A stretch of DNA of 64,000 nucleotides from Alphaproteobacteria bacterium (GCA_016794125.1 JAEUKT010000002.1:907396-971395); one strand, 5' to 3'; shown: positions 16,128-23,966, counted from the first letter of the stretch. The notes: generated by a model not told the origin, from the letters alone. Numbers and translations are program-made.

Positions 16128-16751
16128 ATGACATCGCTGGTGCGTCGCAAAGTGCCGGTGATGATCGCGATCGGCGGCATGTCGGGTTCCGGCAAAACGA
16201 CGCTGGCGGAAGAGCTTGGCAAAAAAATGCCGGGCGTCGTCGTGATGGATTCCGATGTCGTGCATAAAAAAATGTACGGTGTCGATCCGAAAACCCCGCT
16301 GCCCGACAGCGCCTATACGCCCGAAAACATCCAGAACTTCATCAAGCATATCCATGCGGAAGCCGAGCGTTTATTGCGCTCCGGCAAGAGCGTTATTGTG
16401 TCGGGCTCGTTCCTCGACACCAATTCGCGCGTCAACCAGGAAGCGCTGGCGCATAAAAACGGCGGCGATTTTATCGGCATATACTTGCACGCATCGGCAT
16501 CGGTCTTGTTCGACCGCGTCAGCAAGCGCAAGGACAGCGCGTCGGATGCCGACAAGAAAGTCCTGCGCCGCCAGATCACGCAGAACCTGCCCAAGGCCTT
16601 CCGCCAGCTCAACTGGCACCTCATCAATGCCGACCAGCCGATGGAAAGCATCGTCCATACCGCGATGTTCCACATCCACCAGAAGAACGAGCGCAACCAG
16701 TTCCGACTTGCGCTGCCGAAAACCAAGAAAAATCAGCCACCTAAGCCATAA
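16128..16751 (+). CDS. P-loop kinase-like ATPase (AAA_33 type)
   Basis: 207 residues. Walker A is GGMSGSGKT (about residues 16-24), followed by VVVMDSDVVHKKMYG, the second conserved block of zeta-toxin/AAA_33-like small-molecule kinases. SVIVSGSFLDTNSRVNQEALA and a lid-type Arg-rich region (DRVSKRKDSAS) complete the fold. It resembles the kinase half of proteins that elsewhere are fused to an aminoglycoside phosphotransferase-like domain; that half is absent here. The substrate is unknown. It has its own near-consensus promoter. Confidence 0.8.
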   Translation: MTSLVRRKVPVMIAIGGMSGSGKTTLAEELGKKMPGVVVMDSDVVHKKMYGVDPKTPLPDSAYTPENIQNFIKHIHAEAERLLRSGKSVIVSGSFLDTNSRVNQEALAHKNGGDFIGIYLHASASVLFDRVSKRKDSASDADKKVLRRQITQNLPKAFRQLNWHLINADQPMESIVHTAMFHIHQKNERNQFRLALPKTKKNQPPKP

Positions 16752-16759
16752 ACTCTGTA

Positions 16760-16789
16760 TTGACAGAATACCGTTATTTGTCGTAAACA
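16760..16789 (+). promoter_or_regulatory. sigma70-type promoter
   Basis: TTGACA (16760-16765), 18-bp spacer, TAAACA (16784-16789), upstream of the ankyrin-like pair beginning at 16815. Confidence 0.6.
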
Positions 16790-16814
16790 TATGCGGCACA
16801 TAAGCGGAGATTCC

Positions 16815-17405
16815 ATGCAGGACGGCAAACCCACGCTCTCGACCGTTTTTTCCGACGCCCTGTCGATTGGCGAAGCGGAACTGCAGGCGCGCGCCGAAGC
16901 CGCAAAAACCCGCGAAGCAAACACGCTGCTGCTCGGCGCGATCGCAGCCAACGACGACGCGATGTTCGACAAGGCGATAAAAGACGGCGCGAATGTGAAC
17001 GCCGATAACGGCAAGCCGCTGGAACACGCCGCCATCGCAAAAAACAACCTGTTCCTTCGAAAGCTGCTGACGCGCGGCGCAGATGTTTCCTACGCCGTCG
17101 CGGCGCTGGAGACGGAACAGGGCGCCATCCCGCGCAAGGAACGCTACGACGATTACTACGAGCGCCGCACCTATACTTATAAATCCAAAGAAGCCGAGCG
17201 CCGCTACAAACAGATCAACGCGATCGTGAAAACGCTGAAAGAATACGAGAAATTCTATCTCGAAAACGTCGCGCCCATCGAAACGGTGCGTTTGCAGCAG
17301 CAGATACTCGATCATGTGCAGCAGCTGAACGGCAACGTCGATGCCGCGCTGAACGGCAAGCCCGTTATCAAGCCGAAACTGAAAGCGCCGGGGGAAAAGC
17401 CATGA
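16815..17405 (+). CDS. ankyrin-like protein with a charged helical tail
   Basis: 196 residues from the ATG with GCGGAGA upstream. Residues 35-90 hold two ankyrin-like helix pairs (NTLLLGAIAANDDAMFDKAI and GKPLEHAAIAKNNLFLRKLL). The second half is Lys/Glu/Tyr-rich, probably helical or coiled-coil, and ends in a basic Pro/Lys tail. It overlaps the next gene by ATGA, so the two are coupled. No catalytic motif or export signal is seen. Confidence 0.75.
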   Translation: MQDGKPTLSTVFSDALSIGEAELQARAEAAKTREANTLLLGAIAANDDAMFDKAIKDGANVNADNGKPLEHAAIAKNNLFLRKLLTRGADVSYAVAALETEQGAIPRKERYDDYYERRTYTYKSKEAERRYKQINAIVKTLKEYEKFYLENVAPIETVRLQQQILDHVQQLNGNVDAALNGKPVIKPKLKAPGEKP

Positions 17406-17929
17406 GCCTGCGCACATTCTTTGGCGGCAAGGACGACCCCATCACCGAATATAAATCGCAGCTGGTGAAAGCGGTGAAGGAAGGCAATATCGAAGGCCTG
17501 CGCATCCTGCTGCAAAAAGACATCGAAGCGCCGCCCGCCGTGTTCGATGCCGCGCTGTCGAAAGCGGTTGCGAACAATCAGGTGCGCATGGCGCGGCTGC
17601 TGATCGAGGCACCGGGCGCGCGCACGCTGGATACCGGCCACCTGCGCACCATCGTCTATGAAGGCAAGACCGAGCTGTTCCGCCTGCTGAAGGACAACGG
17701 CTGGAATTTCGCCGCCGCCGTGCCGTCGGAAAACGGGCAGTCTTACGTCGCGCGCCTGAAATTCATGGACAAGGATTACGAGGCCGACCAGCTGCGCGCC
17801 GAGCTTGCCGCAGTGAAAAAAGAACTGACGCTCCTGAAGGAAAATTGCCAACAGGCGAAGCCGGCTTCCGGCGTTGATACCAGTCCGCTCGACGACACCC
17901 CGCGCCATCCCAGAAATCCCTCGCTATAA
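17402..17929 (+). CDS. ankyrin-like protein with coiled coil
   Basis: 175 residues, translationally coupled to the upstream ankyrin-like gene. Residues 15-105 form helical pairs reminiscent of divergent ankyrin repeats (QLVKAVKEGNIEGLRILLQKD; AALSKAVANNQVRMARLLIE). Residues 118-145 (DQLRAELAAVKKELTLLKE) form a likely coiled coil, and the C-terminus is disordered. The two coupled proteins may assemble together; this is inference from context. Confidence 0.75.
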   Translation: MSLRTFFGGKDDPITEYKSQLVKAVKEGNIEGLRILLQKDIEAPPAVFDAALSKAVANNQVRMARLLIEAPGARTLDTGHLRTIVYEGKTELFRLLKDNGWNFAAAVPSENGQSYVARLKFMDKDYEADQLRAELAAVKKELTLLKENCQQAKPASGVDTSPLDDTPRHPRNPSL

Positions 17930-18048
17930 CAGCCGCTTATGCCTGCTTGCCGCGCGCCGCAAACGCCTTATCTATGTAAACATAAAATTAACTTTATTCA
18001 GGTTTAATAGTCGCATAGGCTAGAAATACCGGAAGGAGCGCAATATCG

Positions 18049-18222
18049 ATGTCCAATCTGTTAAGCAGTGCAGCGGTCGGAGCGAAAACGGGAGCGGATG
18101 CGCAGGAAATCGCGTTTTCGTACCTCGAAACCAACCCCACCATGGCCCTTAACCGTACGCAGGAAGCAGCCGCCAAGCCGAAAGGCATGAACGCCGCCGA
18201 CAGCATCGATCCCACGCGCTGA
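18049..18222 (+). CDS. small hypothetical protein
   Basis: 57 residues. The ATG follows a strong GGAAGGAG at 10 nt spacing. The protein is Ala/Asn-rich with short helices and no Cys or membrane segment. I do not recognise it. It lies 37 bp before another short gene and may share its transcript. Confidence 0.6.
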   Translation: MSNLLSSAAVGAKTGADAQEIAFSYLETNPTMALNRTQEAAAKPKGMNAADSIDPTR

Positions 18223-18259
18223 TCCTGTTCCCGGGGGGAGTTTCTAAGGGGCGCTAATC

Positions 18260-18562
18260 ATGGCTCAGGCCGATAAATCCGTCGTGACCGAGTACGAAGT
18301 TTTCAAGAACGGGCGTAACGCGCTCGCTTTCTTCTTCTACAAACACGCTTCGCTCGACGGCAACCCCGAAGAGGGCCCGTTCTGGTTCACCATTCAGGAA
18401 AACCGCATCGTCGCCGGCACAGAAGCGCATTACGCGATCTTCGAAGACGTCAGCCAGGGCATCATCGACACCGCCCGCCAGCGCGGCGTGCTCATGCTGG
18501 TCGAATTCGAAAACCAGCAACCCGTGCGCTGCACGCCTTGCTATCTCTCCGACAACTTTTAA
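18260..18562 (+). CDS. hypothetical protein
   Basis: 100 residues, probably a compact alpha/beta protein (ALAFFFYKHASLDG, GPFWFTIQENRIVAG, VLMLVEFENQQPVRCTPC). It is acidic and without signal peptide. Two Cys near the C-terminus (CTPC) are in CxxC spacing and could bind metal or be redox active. No family is recognised. Confidence 0.65.
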   Translation: MAQADKSVVTEYEVFKNGRNALAFFFYKHASLDGNPEEGPFWFTIQENRIVAGTEAHYAIFEDVSQGIIDTARQRGVLMLVEFENQQPVRCTPCYLSDNF

Positions 18563-18646
18563 ATCATTCTGCGCGCGCTGCCGCCACACGGAACTTTCAG
18601 ACGCGCTGAAACTTTGCCTGTCACATAAATCAACTGGAGTTTCTCG

Positions 18647-19159
18647 ATGAAAAAATACCTCGCCCTGACCGCTGTCATTCTTGCCCTGTCTGCGCCTGCC
18701 ATGGCGGAGGCGCCGAAGACGGCGGAGGTGAAGCTGCAGGATGTGAAGGGCGCTGATGCGGGCGTTGCGACGTTTACGCAAGGCACGAAGGGGTTGCTGG
18801 TGAAGGTCGAGGCGAAGGGGCTGACGCCTGGCTGGCACGGCGTACATTTCCATGCGATGGGGCATTGCACGCATGATGATGGTTTCAAAAAGGCCGGCAG
18901 CCATGCGGCAAAAGAAGGCGAGAAGCACGGATTCCTGAGTGCCGAAGGCCCGCATATCGGCGACCTGCCGAATTTGTATGTGGCGGCCGATGGCACTGGT
19001 GCGGCGGAATTCTACACCACGACGCTGGATATGGATGCGCTGCATGATGCCGATGGATCTGCGCTGATGATCCATGCCAAGCCGGATGATTTCAAGACCG
19101 ACCCGTCGGGTGATTCAGGTGACCGCGTGGCTTGCGGCGTGATTTCCGAACATAAGTAA
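18647..19159 (+). CDS. sodC: periplasmic Cu/Zn superoxide dismutase
   Basis: 170 residues with a signal peptide cut after about AMA (residue 20). It converts superoxide to hydrogen peroxide and oxygen in the periplasm. Copper ligands are H67 and H69 (VHFHAMG), H86 and H143; zinc ligands are H86, H94, H103 and D106 (HIGDLPNL). Cys74 and Cys163 are placed to form the conserved disulfide. The electrostatic segment DPSGDSGDRVACGVI is present. An inverted-repeat hairpin follows the gene, and a metal/envelope-stress operon is convergent with it. Confidence 0.95.
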   Translation: MKKYLALTAVILALSAPAMAEAPKTAEVKLQDVKGADAGVATFTQGTKGLLVKVEAKGLTPGWHGVHFHAMGHCTHDDGFKKAGSHAAKEGEKHGFLSAEGPHIGDLPNLYVAADGTGAAEFYTTTLDMDALHDADGSALMIHAKPDDFKTDPSGDSGDRVACGVISEHK

Positions 19160-19170
19160 TCTTATAGCAT

Positions 19171-19248
19171 TGTCATCCTGAGCGCAGCGAAGGATCCCCC
19201 CTTTCTTTTGATGGATAAGGGAGATCCTTCGCTGCGCTCAGGATGACA
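19171..19248. repeat. 26-bp perfect inverted repeat (dispersed-repeat type)
   Basis: Arms 19171-19196 and 19223-19248 are perfect reverse complements, beginning TGTCATCCTGAGCGCAGC, separated by 26 bp. This resembles a dispersed repeat found near gene ends in many bacteria. Placed between convergent sodC and the sensor gene, it can act as a bidirectional transcription barrier. Confidence 0.85.
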
Positions 19249-19253
19249 TGGTT

Positions 19254-19889
19254 TTACTGTGGCGGCGTACCCGGATCGAAATCGCCGGGGATCTGGCCTT
19301 GCTGCGGAGGCGGCGCGCGGTCGGGCGGAGGCCCGCGTTTGTCATCGGGCGGAGGCCCGCGTTCCCCATCCGGGGGCGGCCCGCGGAAATCTCCATCAGG
19401 GCCGCTATGCGGGGGCGGGCCGCCGAAACCGGCGGGGCCGTTGCGCCCGTCAGGTGGTGGCGGCGCTTTTTCCATCAGGCGTTTGGCGAATTCAAGACGC
19501 TTGTCGTCGGGCAAATCGGCGATTTTTTTGGCGGCCTTTCCCTGCACCGATTTTTTCACGCCGTCCATTTCGGCATCGATCGCGGCCAGATGCTGCGCCG
19601 CCTGTTCCTCGGTCACCTTGCCCTGCATCAGCGTCTGCGCGAATTCCTTGCGCAGCGCCTGCACTTTTTCAAAACGTCCTTCGATTTCCTTGAAATGCTC
19701 CTTCATTTCATCCGCGCCGAACAGTTCCTGCGGGCCGAACATCGGCGGCGGGGGCGGGCCGTTGCGCTGATCGCCCTTGGTGAAGGCGGGCGCGGGCATC
19801 GATGGCGGCAGCACAGACATGCGTCCTAGCACAAAAGCGGCCAGGAAGACGTTCAGTGCGACAGAGGCAAGCAGGGCTTTGTTGTTCAT
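19254..19889 (-). CDS. membrane-anchored periplasmic sensor, Spy/CnrX (Metal_resist)-like
   Basis: 211 residues from the ATG with AAGGAG upstream; the longer frame has no support. There is one N-terminal membrane helix (about residues 5-24), then a helical periplasmic domain (about 58-143) with the paired-helix pattern of the heavy-metal resistance/CpxP-Spy families. The tail (145-211) is Pro/Gly/Asp-rich with GPPPD repeats. It is third in an operon with an ECF sigma factor and a one-helix anti-sigma-like protein, as CnrX is with CnrY and CnrH. Metal binding is not shown: Cys is absent and His is scarce, so general envelope-stress sensing is as likely. Confidence 0.7.
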   Translation of the reverse strand: MNNKALLASVALNVFLAAFVLGRMSVLPPSMPAPAFTKGDQRNGPPPPPMFGPQELFGADEMKEHFKEIEGRFEKVQALRKEFAQTLMQGKVTEEQAAQHLAAIDAEMDGVKKSVQGKAAKKIADLPDDKRLEFAKRLMEKAPPPPDGRNGPAGFGGPPPHSGPDGDFRGPPPDGERGPPPDDKRGPPPDRAPPPQQGQIPGDFDPGTPPQ

Positions 19890-19902
19890 TGTCGGATGCT
19901 CC

Positions 19903-20169
19903 TTACATCGGCATCTCGGCCACGCTGTCGGGGCCAAGGATGACGCTGTCCATGAAATTATTCTGCGTTGAAACGGCCTGAGCGGCGGGTGTCGCGTTGC
20001 CCAGCCAGAAGCCGGTCGCTGCGACGATCGCGAACATTGCCACTTGCGCGAAGGCATGGCGGCGCGTGCTGCGCGGTTGTGCGGCGGCATCCGCCACGAT
20101 ACGGTCGAGCAATGCGCCGCCGGCGTCGCGCACCTGATAGGCGCTTAAAAATTCGTCAAGCTTGTCCAT
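19903..20169 (-). CDS. putative one-helix anti-sigma factor
   Basis: 88 residues: a short cytoplasmic N-terminus (DKLDEFLSAYQVRD), one membrane helix (about 40-58, FAQVAMFAIVAATGFWLG) and a short periplasmic tail. The size and topology match CnrY-type anti-sigma factors. The start overlaps the sigma-factor gene by 14 nt, so production is coupled. It probably tethers the sigma factor to the membrane until the neighbouring periplasmic protein signals. Confidence 0.7.
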   Translation of the reverse strand: MDKLDEFLSAYQVRDAGGALLDRIVADAAAQPRSTRRHAFAQVAMFAIVAATGFWLGNATPAAQAVSTQNNFMDSVILGPDSVAEMPM

Positions 20170-20746
20170 TTTCCTTCTCCCTCTCCAGCAACGCGTCCTT
20201 CAGGCTCTGGCGTGCGCGGTACAGCAATTGCTGGAACGCGTTCAGCGTCAGGCCGGTTGCGGCCGCTGCCTGTTCGTTGCTGAGTTCTTCGTAATAACTC
20301 AGCACGACAGCGGCGCGCTGGCGCGGCGGCAACCTTCCCAGAGCCGCCTGCACCTGCCGCGACCGTTGCTGCTGCTGCAGCGATAATTCCGGTCCCGGGC
20401 TTGTATCGGGTGTCGTGTCGTTGTCGCCCAGCGGCAGCAGCCGCCGTTTACGCTTGTGGTCGATGCAGGCATTGGTCATCACGCGGTAAAGCCAGGTGGT
20501 GAATTTTGCCTCGGGCTTCCATTTGCCCGCGTCGTTCCAGATGCGCAGGCAAACTTCCTGCGCCACATCCTCGGCATCGGCGCGGCTGCCCAGCATACGC
20601 TCTGCAAACCGCACGCAGAAATTCAGGTGGCGCGCGACCAGCATCCGGTATGCCGCCGCGTCCTGCCGCGCAATGCGCTGCATCAGCGCGTGATCGGTAT
20701 CCGATGCTGGTTCCAAAATCGCCTTCCGGGCTGTCCCGCGATACAC
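20156..20746 (-). CDS. ECF-type RNA polymerase sigma factor
   Basis: 196 residues. Region 2 is visible in YRMLVARHLNFCVRFAERMLGSRADAEDVAQEVCLRIW and FTTWLYRVMTNACIDHKRK; region 4 in LGRLPPRQRAAVVLSYYEELSNEQAAAATGLTLNAFQQLLYRARQSL. The listed start is a GTG; a TTG at 20716 with GGAAGG upstream is an equal alternative and would remove ten residues. It heads the sigma/anti-sigma/sensor operon, and the promoter just upstream matches a second one at 21295-21324, suggesting autoregulation and at least one further target. Confidence 0.9.
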   Translation of the reverse strand: MYRGTARKAILEPASDTDHALMQRIARQDAAAYRMLVARHLNFCVRFAERMLGSRADAEDVAQEVCLRIWNDAGKWKPEAKFTTWLYRVMTNACIDHKRKRRLLPLGDNDTTPDTSPGPELSLQQQQRSRQVQAALGRLPPRQRAAVVLSYYEELSNEQAAAATGLTLNAFQQLLYRARQSLKDALLEREKENGQA

Positions 20747-20749
20747 CTG

Positions 20750-20779
20750 TAACGCAGCGGCTGGACATAAACTTACGCC
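20750..20779 (-). promoter_or_regulatory. ECF promoter, sigma-factor operon
   Basis: On the minus strand, GGCGTAAGTTT (20769-20779), 14 bp, then CGTTA (20750-20754). The same -35 and spacing occur at 21295-21324. The -10 touches the GTG start at 20746, which favours the downstream TTG (20716) as translational start. Confidence 0.6.
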
Positions 20780-20794
20780 GGAATTGAAAAAGAA

Positions 20795-20825
20795 AGAAGC
20801 CCGCCGGGGACCGCGGCGGGCTTCT
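20795..20825 (-). terminator. Rho-independent terminator
   Basis: A 12-bp stem AGAAGCCCGCCG / CGGCGGGCTTCT with a 7-nt loop. On the minus strand it is followed by a T-rich run (20785-20794). It ends the proline-rich protein gene and insulates the sigma operon. Confidence 0.9.
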
Positions 20826-20842
20826 TCCTTGGTAAAGGGTTT

Positions 20843-21262
20843 CTATTCGGTTTTGGCGGGCGGTTTCTGGCCGCCGTTTTGGCCACCCGGGGGCGGGCCG
20901 CCATTACCGCCATCGGGCGGAGGGCCGCCGTGACCGTCACGCGGGGGCGGCGGCGGGCAGGGGGGACGTTCCCCATCCTTGCCTTCCGGCGGCGGACCGG
21001 GGGGAGGGCCCGGGGGCGGGCCGCCTTCTTTTCCATCGGGCGGCGGCGGTGGCGGCGGGCATTTGCCGTCATGGGGCGGGCGTTCGCGCTGTTCACCGCT
21101 TGATGCGCTGTCCGTGCCCTGCTGTTTTTGCGGGGGAGGGCCGCGATGGCCGCTTTGCTGGCCGGACTGCTGCTGGCCGCCGGATTGTTCGGCCGCCGCC
21201 TCCAGCTGCGCCGCCAGAGACAGCGCAAGGATGACGGCAGTCGTCGCGAATAGTTTTTTCAT
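20843..21262 (-). CDS. secreted Pro/Gly-rich low-complexity protein
   Basis: 139 residues with a signal peptide (MKKLFATTAVILALSLAAQ). The mature part is almost entirely Pro, Gly, Gln, Asp and Lys with repeated PPPDG/PPPEG units and two isolated Cys (in GKCPPPP and RPPCPPP). It resembles the C-terminal tail of the sensor at 19254-19889. An ECF-type promoter upstream matches that of the sigma operon, so it is probably a regulon member exported under the same stress. The molecular function is unknown. Confidence 0.75.
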   Translation of the reverse strand: MKKLFATTAVILALSLAAQLEAAAEQSGGQQQSGQQSGHRGPPPQKQQGTDSASSGEQRERPPHDGKCPPPPPPPDGKEGGPPPGPPPGPPPEGKDGERPPCPPPPPRDGHGGPPPDGGNGGPPPGGQNGGQKPPAKTE

Positions 21263-21294
21263 GATAATCCCCTGTATATGAGCCGATGCCTATG

Positions 21295-21324
21295 AAACGG
21301 AAAGGGCGGCTGTAAACTTACGCC
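21295..21324 (-). promoter_or_regulatory. ECF promoter, proline-rich protein gene
   Basis: On the minus strand, GGCGTAAGTTT (21314-21324), 14 bp, then CGTTT (21295-21299). The -35 is identical over 11 bases to that at 20769-20779. A GGGCGGC/GCCGCCC hairpin overlaps it and may also end the upstream protease transcript. Confidence 0.6.
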
Positions 21325-21353
21325 GCCCCTTCGAAGAATTTATGAAAGTAATT

Positions 21354-22379
21354 TTATGCCCGTTTATGCAGCCACCAGCTGTCGCTGTTCAGCGAAAAGA
21401 TGGGTTTATAGCGGCTGACGTTTTCCGCCATGCGCGTCGCTTTGTCCTGGTTGTCCAGCACATAGGTGTTGCCGCCGTCATAAACGATCAGGATGGCATG
21501 GGGCACGTTCTTGATTTTGTCCTGCACGATCGCCACGCGCATCTGGTCGGCCGAAAAGCCGAGCGCGCGCAAGGACGCGTATTTCGCGATTGCGTAATCT
21601 TCGCAGTCGCCGCCGCGGGTCAGGAATTCGATCGGCGTGGACCACTGGTCTGACTTGCCGTAGTTGCGGCTGTCTTCGACGTAGCGCACGCTGTTCATGT
21701 ACTGGTTCACTTCCTTGATCTGCTGTTCGCGCGACATGCCGCGCAGGCCTTCCAGCTGCGCTTTCCAGTTGCGCACGGTCTGGCTGTCGCCTTGCGTCTT
21801 CATCTGGCTGTCAAAACGGGCCATGACGGATGTCCATTTCGGGAACATTGCCACGCCGTTAGATTTCACTTCGGATGTGCCGAACAGGCCGGGCGCGCCA
21901 TGCGGGGTCACCGCGGGGCGGACGGCGGCGGTCGTGAAGGCGGCTGCCATGCGCACGTTCTGCCCGCCCGATCCCTGATCGGCGCTGGCGGCGGAAGGGG
22001 TGACGACCTGCATCATCAGCGCCATGCCGGCGGTCGATGCCTTGATGCACCATTGTTCGGCCAGTTTGCGATACAGCTGCACGGCCGAGAGAGAACCTTG
22101 TTCAACCAGCGCCTTGCCAAGGCGGATACCGGTTTCTTTCTGGGTGGCCAGCGCCTTGTCCAGCTGGCATTTCGTAATCATGCCGCTATTTACAAGGAGG
22201 TCACCGAGTTTATAGCTGCGAACGGTGCAACCGACCGAACGGATGAAGTTCCCGTGGATATCGGGGGTTTTGCAATCGGTTGATTCTGTGCGCTGGTCTT
22301 TTTGTAACTGCATACGATCACTGCCCTTTTTCGTATTTTGTGACGACCTTGTAACAGTTCCATAATACGCAGGTGACAT
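21354..22379 (-). CDS. MshEN (c-di-GMP-type) domain fused to LapG-like cysteine protease
   Basis: 341 residues from the ATG with AGGAG at 7 nt; the two extra residues in the longer frame lack support. Residues 57-80 and 86-109 are two 24-residue units beginning KLGDLLVNSG and RLGKALVEQG, separated by exactly five residues. This is the tandem motif of MshEN domains that bind cyclic di-GMP in type II/IV secretion ATPases. Residues 115-131 are hydrophobic and end with AASA, resembling an internal signal or anchor. Residues 180-341 are a transglutaminase-like cysteine protease of the LapG/BTLCP type: Cys259 in GGDCEDYAIAKY, His294 in NVPHAILIV and Asp309 in YVLDNQ. LapG proteins cut adhesins in the periplasm. 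No LapD or adhesin gene is in the window. Confidence 0.85.
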   Translation of the reverse strand: MSPAYYGTVTRSSQNTKKGSDRMQLQKDQRTESTDCKTPDIHGNFIRSVGCTVRSYKLGDLLVNSGMITKCQLDKALATQKETGIRLGKALVEQGSLSAVQLYRKLAEQWCIKASTAGMALMMQVVTPSAASADQGSGGQNVRMAAAFTTAAVRPAVTPHGAPGLFGTSEVKSNGVAMFPKWTSVMARFDSQMKTQGDSQTVRNWKAQLEGLRGMSREQQIKEVNQYMNSVRYVEDSRNYGKSDQWSTPIEFLTRGGDCEDYAIAKYASLRALGFSADQMRVAIVQDKIKNVPHAILIVYDGGNTYVLDNQDKATRMAENVSRYKPIFSLNSDSWWLHKRA

Positions 22380-22490
22380 TAACAAACTCCTAAAATGGGC
22401 AGCGGGTATGGAACCTTTTTCAACTTGAGGCGCATACCTTATTATGATAAAAATCTTGTAATATTATTATCACCCGTAATTGGCGGTCAT

Positions 22491-23966
22491 ATGCTTGAAA
22501 ATTCAGCCCTTTTTAAAGACCTGACGAAACTTTCCGCCGCGCGCGTACTGTGCCTTGGCGATGTGATGCTCGATCGTTTCATTTACGGCGGCATCGAACG
22601 CATTTCCCCCGAAGCGCCGATTCCGGTGCTGCTGGTCGAGCGGGAAAAGCACATGCTGGGCGGCGCGGGCAACGTGGTCGCCAATATCGCGGCGCTGGGC
22701 GCCAAAGCCGTGCTGGTGGCTGTTGTCGGCAACGATGCCGCAGGTGCGGATGTGGCGAAGCACTTGGGCGAACTGGGCGTAGATGCGCAGCTGGAAACTT
22801 CCTCCGACCGCTTCACGACCGTCAAAAGCCGTTTCGTGTCAGCAGGCCAGCAGATGCTGCGCGTCGACCGCGAGAAAACAGCGAACATCCCCGCCGACGT
22901 CGAAGACCGTGTCATCGCGCGCGCCGAAAAAATCATCCCGACTGTCGGTGCGGTCATTTTGTCCGACTACAAAAAAGGCCTGCTGACTGAACGCGTGGTA
23001 TCGGGCGTGATCGACATCGCGCGCCGCCACAATGTGCCGGTCGTGGTCGATCCCAAGGGCACGGATTTCTCCCGCTACCGCGGCGCATCGGTCATCACGC
23101 CGAACCGCAAGGAACTGGAAACCGCAACGGCGATGAAGGCCGGTACGGATGAAGAAGTGCGCGCGGCGGCGATGAAGATCATCACCGGCTGCGGCGTTCC
23201 CGCCGTGCTGGCGACGCGTTCGCGCGACGGCATGTCGCTGGTCACAAACGATGAAAATCCGCTGCACATTCCCGCCAATATGCGCGAAGTCTTCGACGTA
23301 TCGGGCGCGGGCGATACCGTGATCGCGACCTTTGCATCCGCGATGGCGGCGAAAATCCCGATGCGCAATGCGGCGCTGCTGGCGAACATCGCGGCGGGTA
23401 TCGTGGTCGGTAAGCCCGGCACCGCAACCGCGCGCCCCGAAGAAATCGAAACCGCTATTTCGGGCGGCTATGCGATGGAAAAACAGGCCTATCAGCGCAA
23501 GACGAAATTCGCCACGCGCGACGGCGCGGCCGAACAGGCCGACCGCTGGCGCACGCGCGGGTTCAAGGTCGGCTTCACCAATGGCTGCTTTGACTTGCTG
23601 CATCCCGGCCATGTGGCGACGTTGCGTCAGGCCAAGGCCGCCTGCGATTATCTTGTTGTCGCGATCAACAGCGACGCGTCGGTGAAGCGCCTGAAAGGCC
23701 CCACGCGCCCTGTGCAGGACGAACAGGCGCGCGCCGCGATTTTGTCGGCGCTGGAAATGGTCGATATCGTTGTTGTGTACGACGAAGACACCCCCATCGA
23801 AACGCTGAAGGCCGTGAAGCCCGATGTGCTGGTCAAAGGCGGGCAGTACAAGCTGGAGGAAGTCGTCGGTTACGACCTGATCCAGCAATGGGGCGGCAAA
23901 GTCGTGCGCGCCGACATGGAAGATGGTTTTTCGACCACAAATACCATTGCGAAAATGGCTGGCTAA
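22491..23966 (+). CDS. hldE: bifunctional heptose 7-phosphate kinase / heptose 1-phosphate adenylyltransferase
   Basis: 491 residues; the ATG at 22491 gives the usual length. The N-terminal half is a PfkB/ribokinase-type domain (GGAGNVVANIAALG; the DVSGAGDTVIATF anion hole and catalytic Asp). The C-terminal half is a nucleotidyltransferase (GFTNGCFDLLHPGHVATLRQAK with the HxGH motif). Together they make ADP-heptose precursors for the LPS inner core from sedoheptulose-derived heptose phosphate. The gene is divergent from the protease gene, sharing an AT-rich 110-bp control region. Confidence 0.95.
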   Translation: MLENSALFKDLTKLSAARVLCLGDVMLDRFIYGGIERISPEAPIPVLLVEREKHMLGGAGNVVANIAALGAKAVLVAVVGNDAAGADVAKHLGELGVDAQLETSSDRFTTVKSRFVSAGQQMLRVDREKTANIPADVEDRVIARAEKIIPTVGAVILSDYKKGLLTERVVSGVIDIARRHNVPVVVDPKGTDFSRYRGASVITPNRKELETATAMKAGTDEEVRAAAMKIITGCGVPAVLATRSRDGMSLVTNDENPLHIPANMREVFDVSGAGDTVIATFASAMAAKIPMRNAALLANIAAGIVVGKPGTATARPEEIETAISGGYAMEKQAYQRKTKFATRDGAAEQADRWRTRGFKVGFTNGCFDLLHPGHVATLRQAKAACDYLVVAINSDASVKRLKGPTRPVQDEQARAAILSALEMVDIVVVYDEDTPIETLKAVKPDVLVKGGQYKLEEVVGYDLIQQWGGKVVRADMEDGFSTTNTIAKMAG

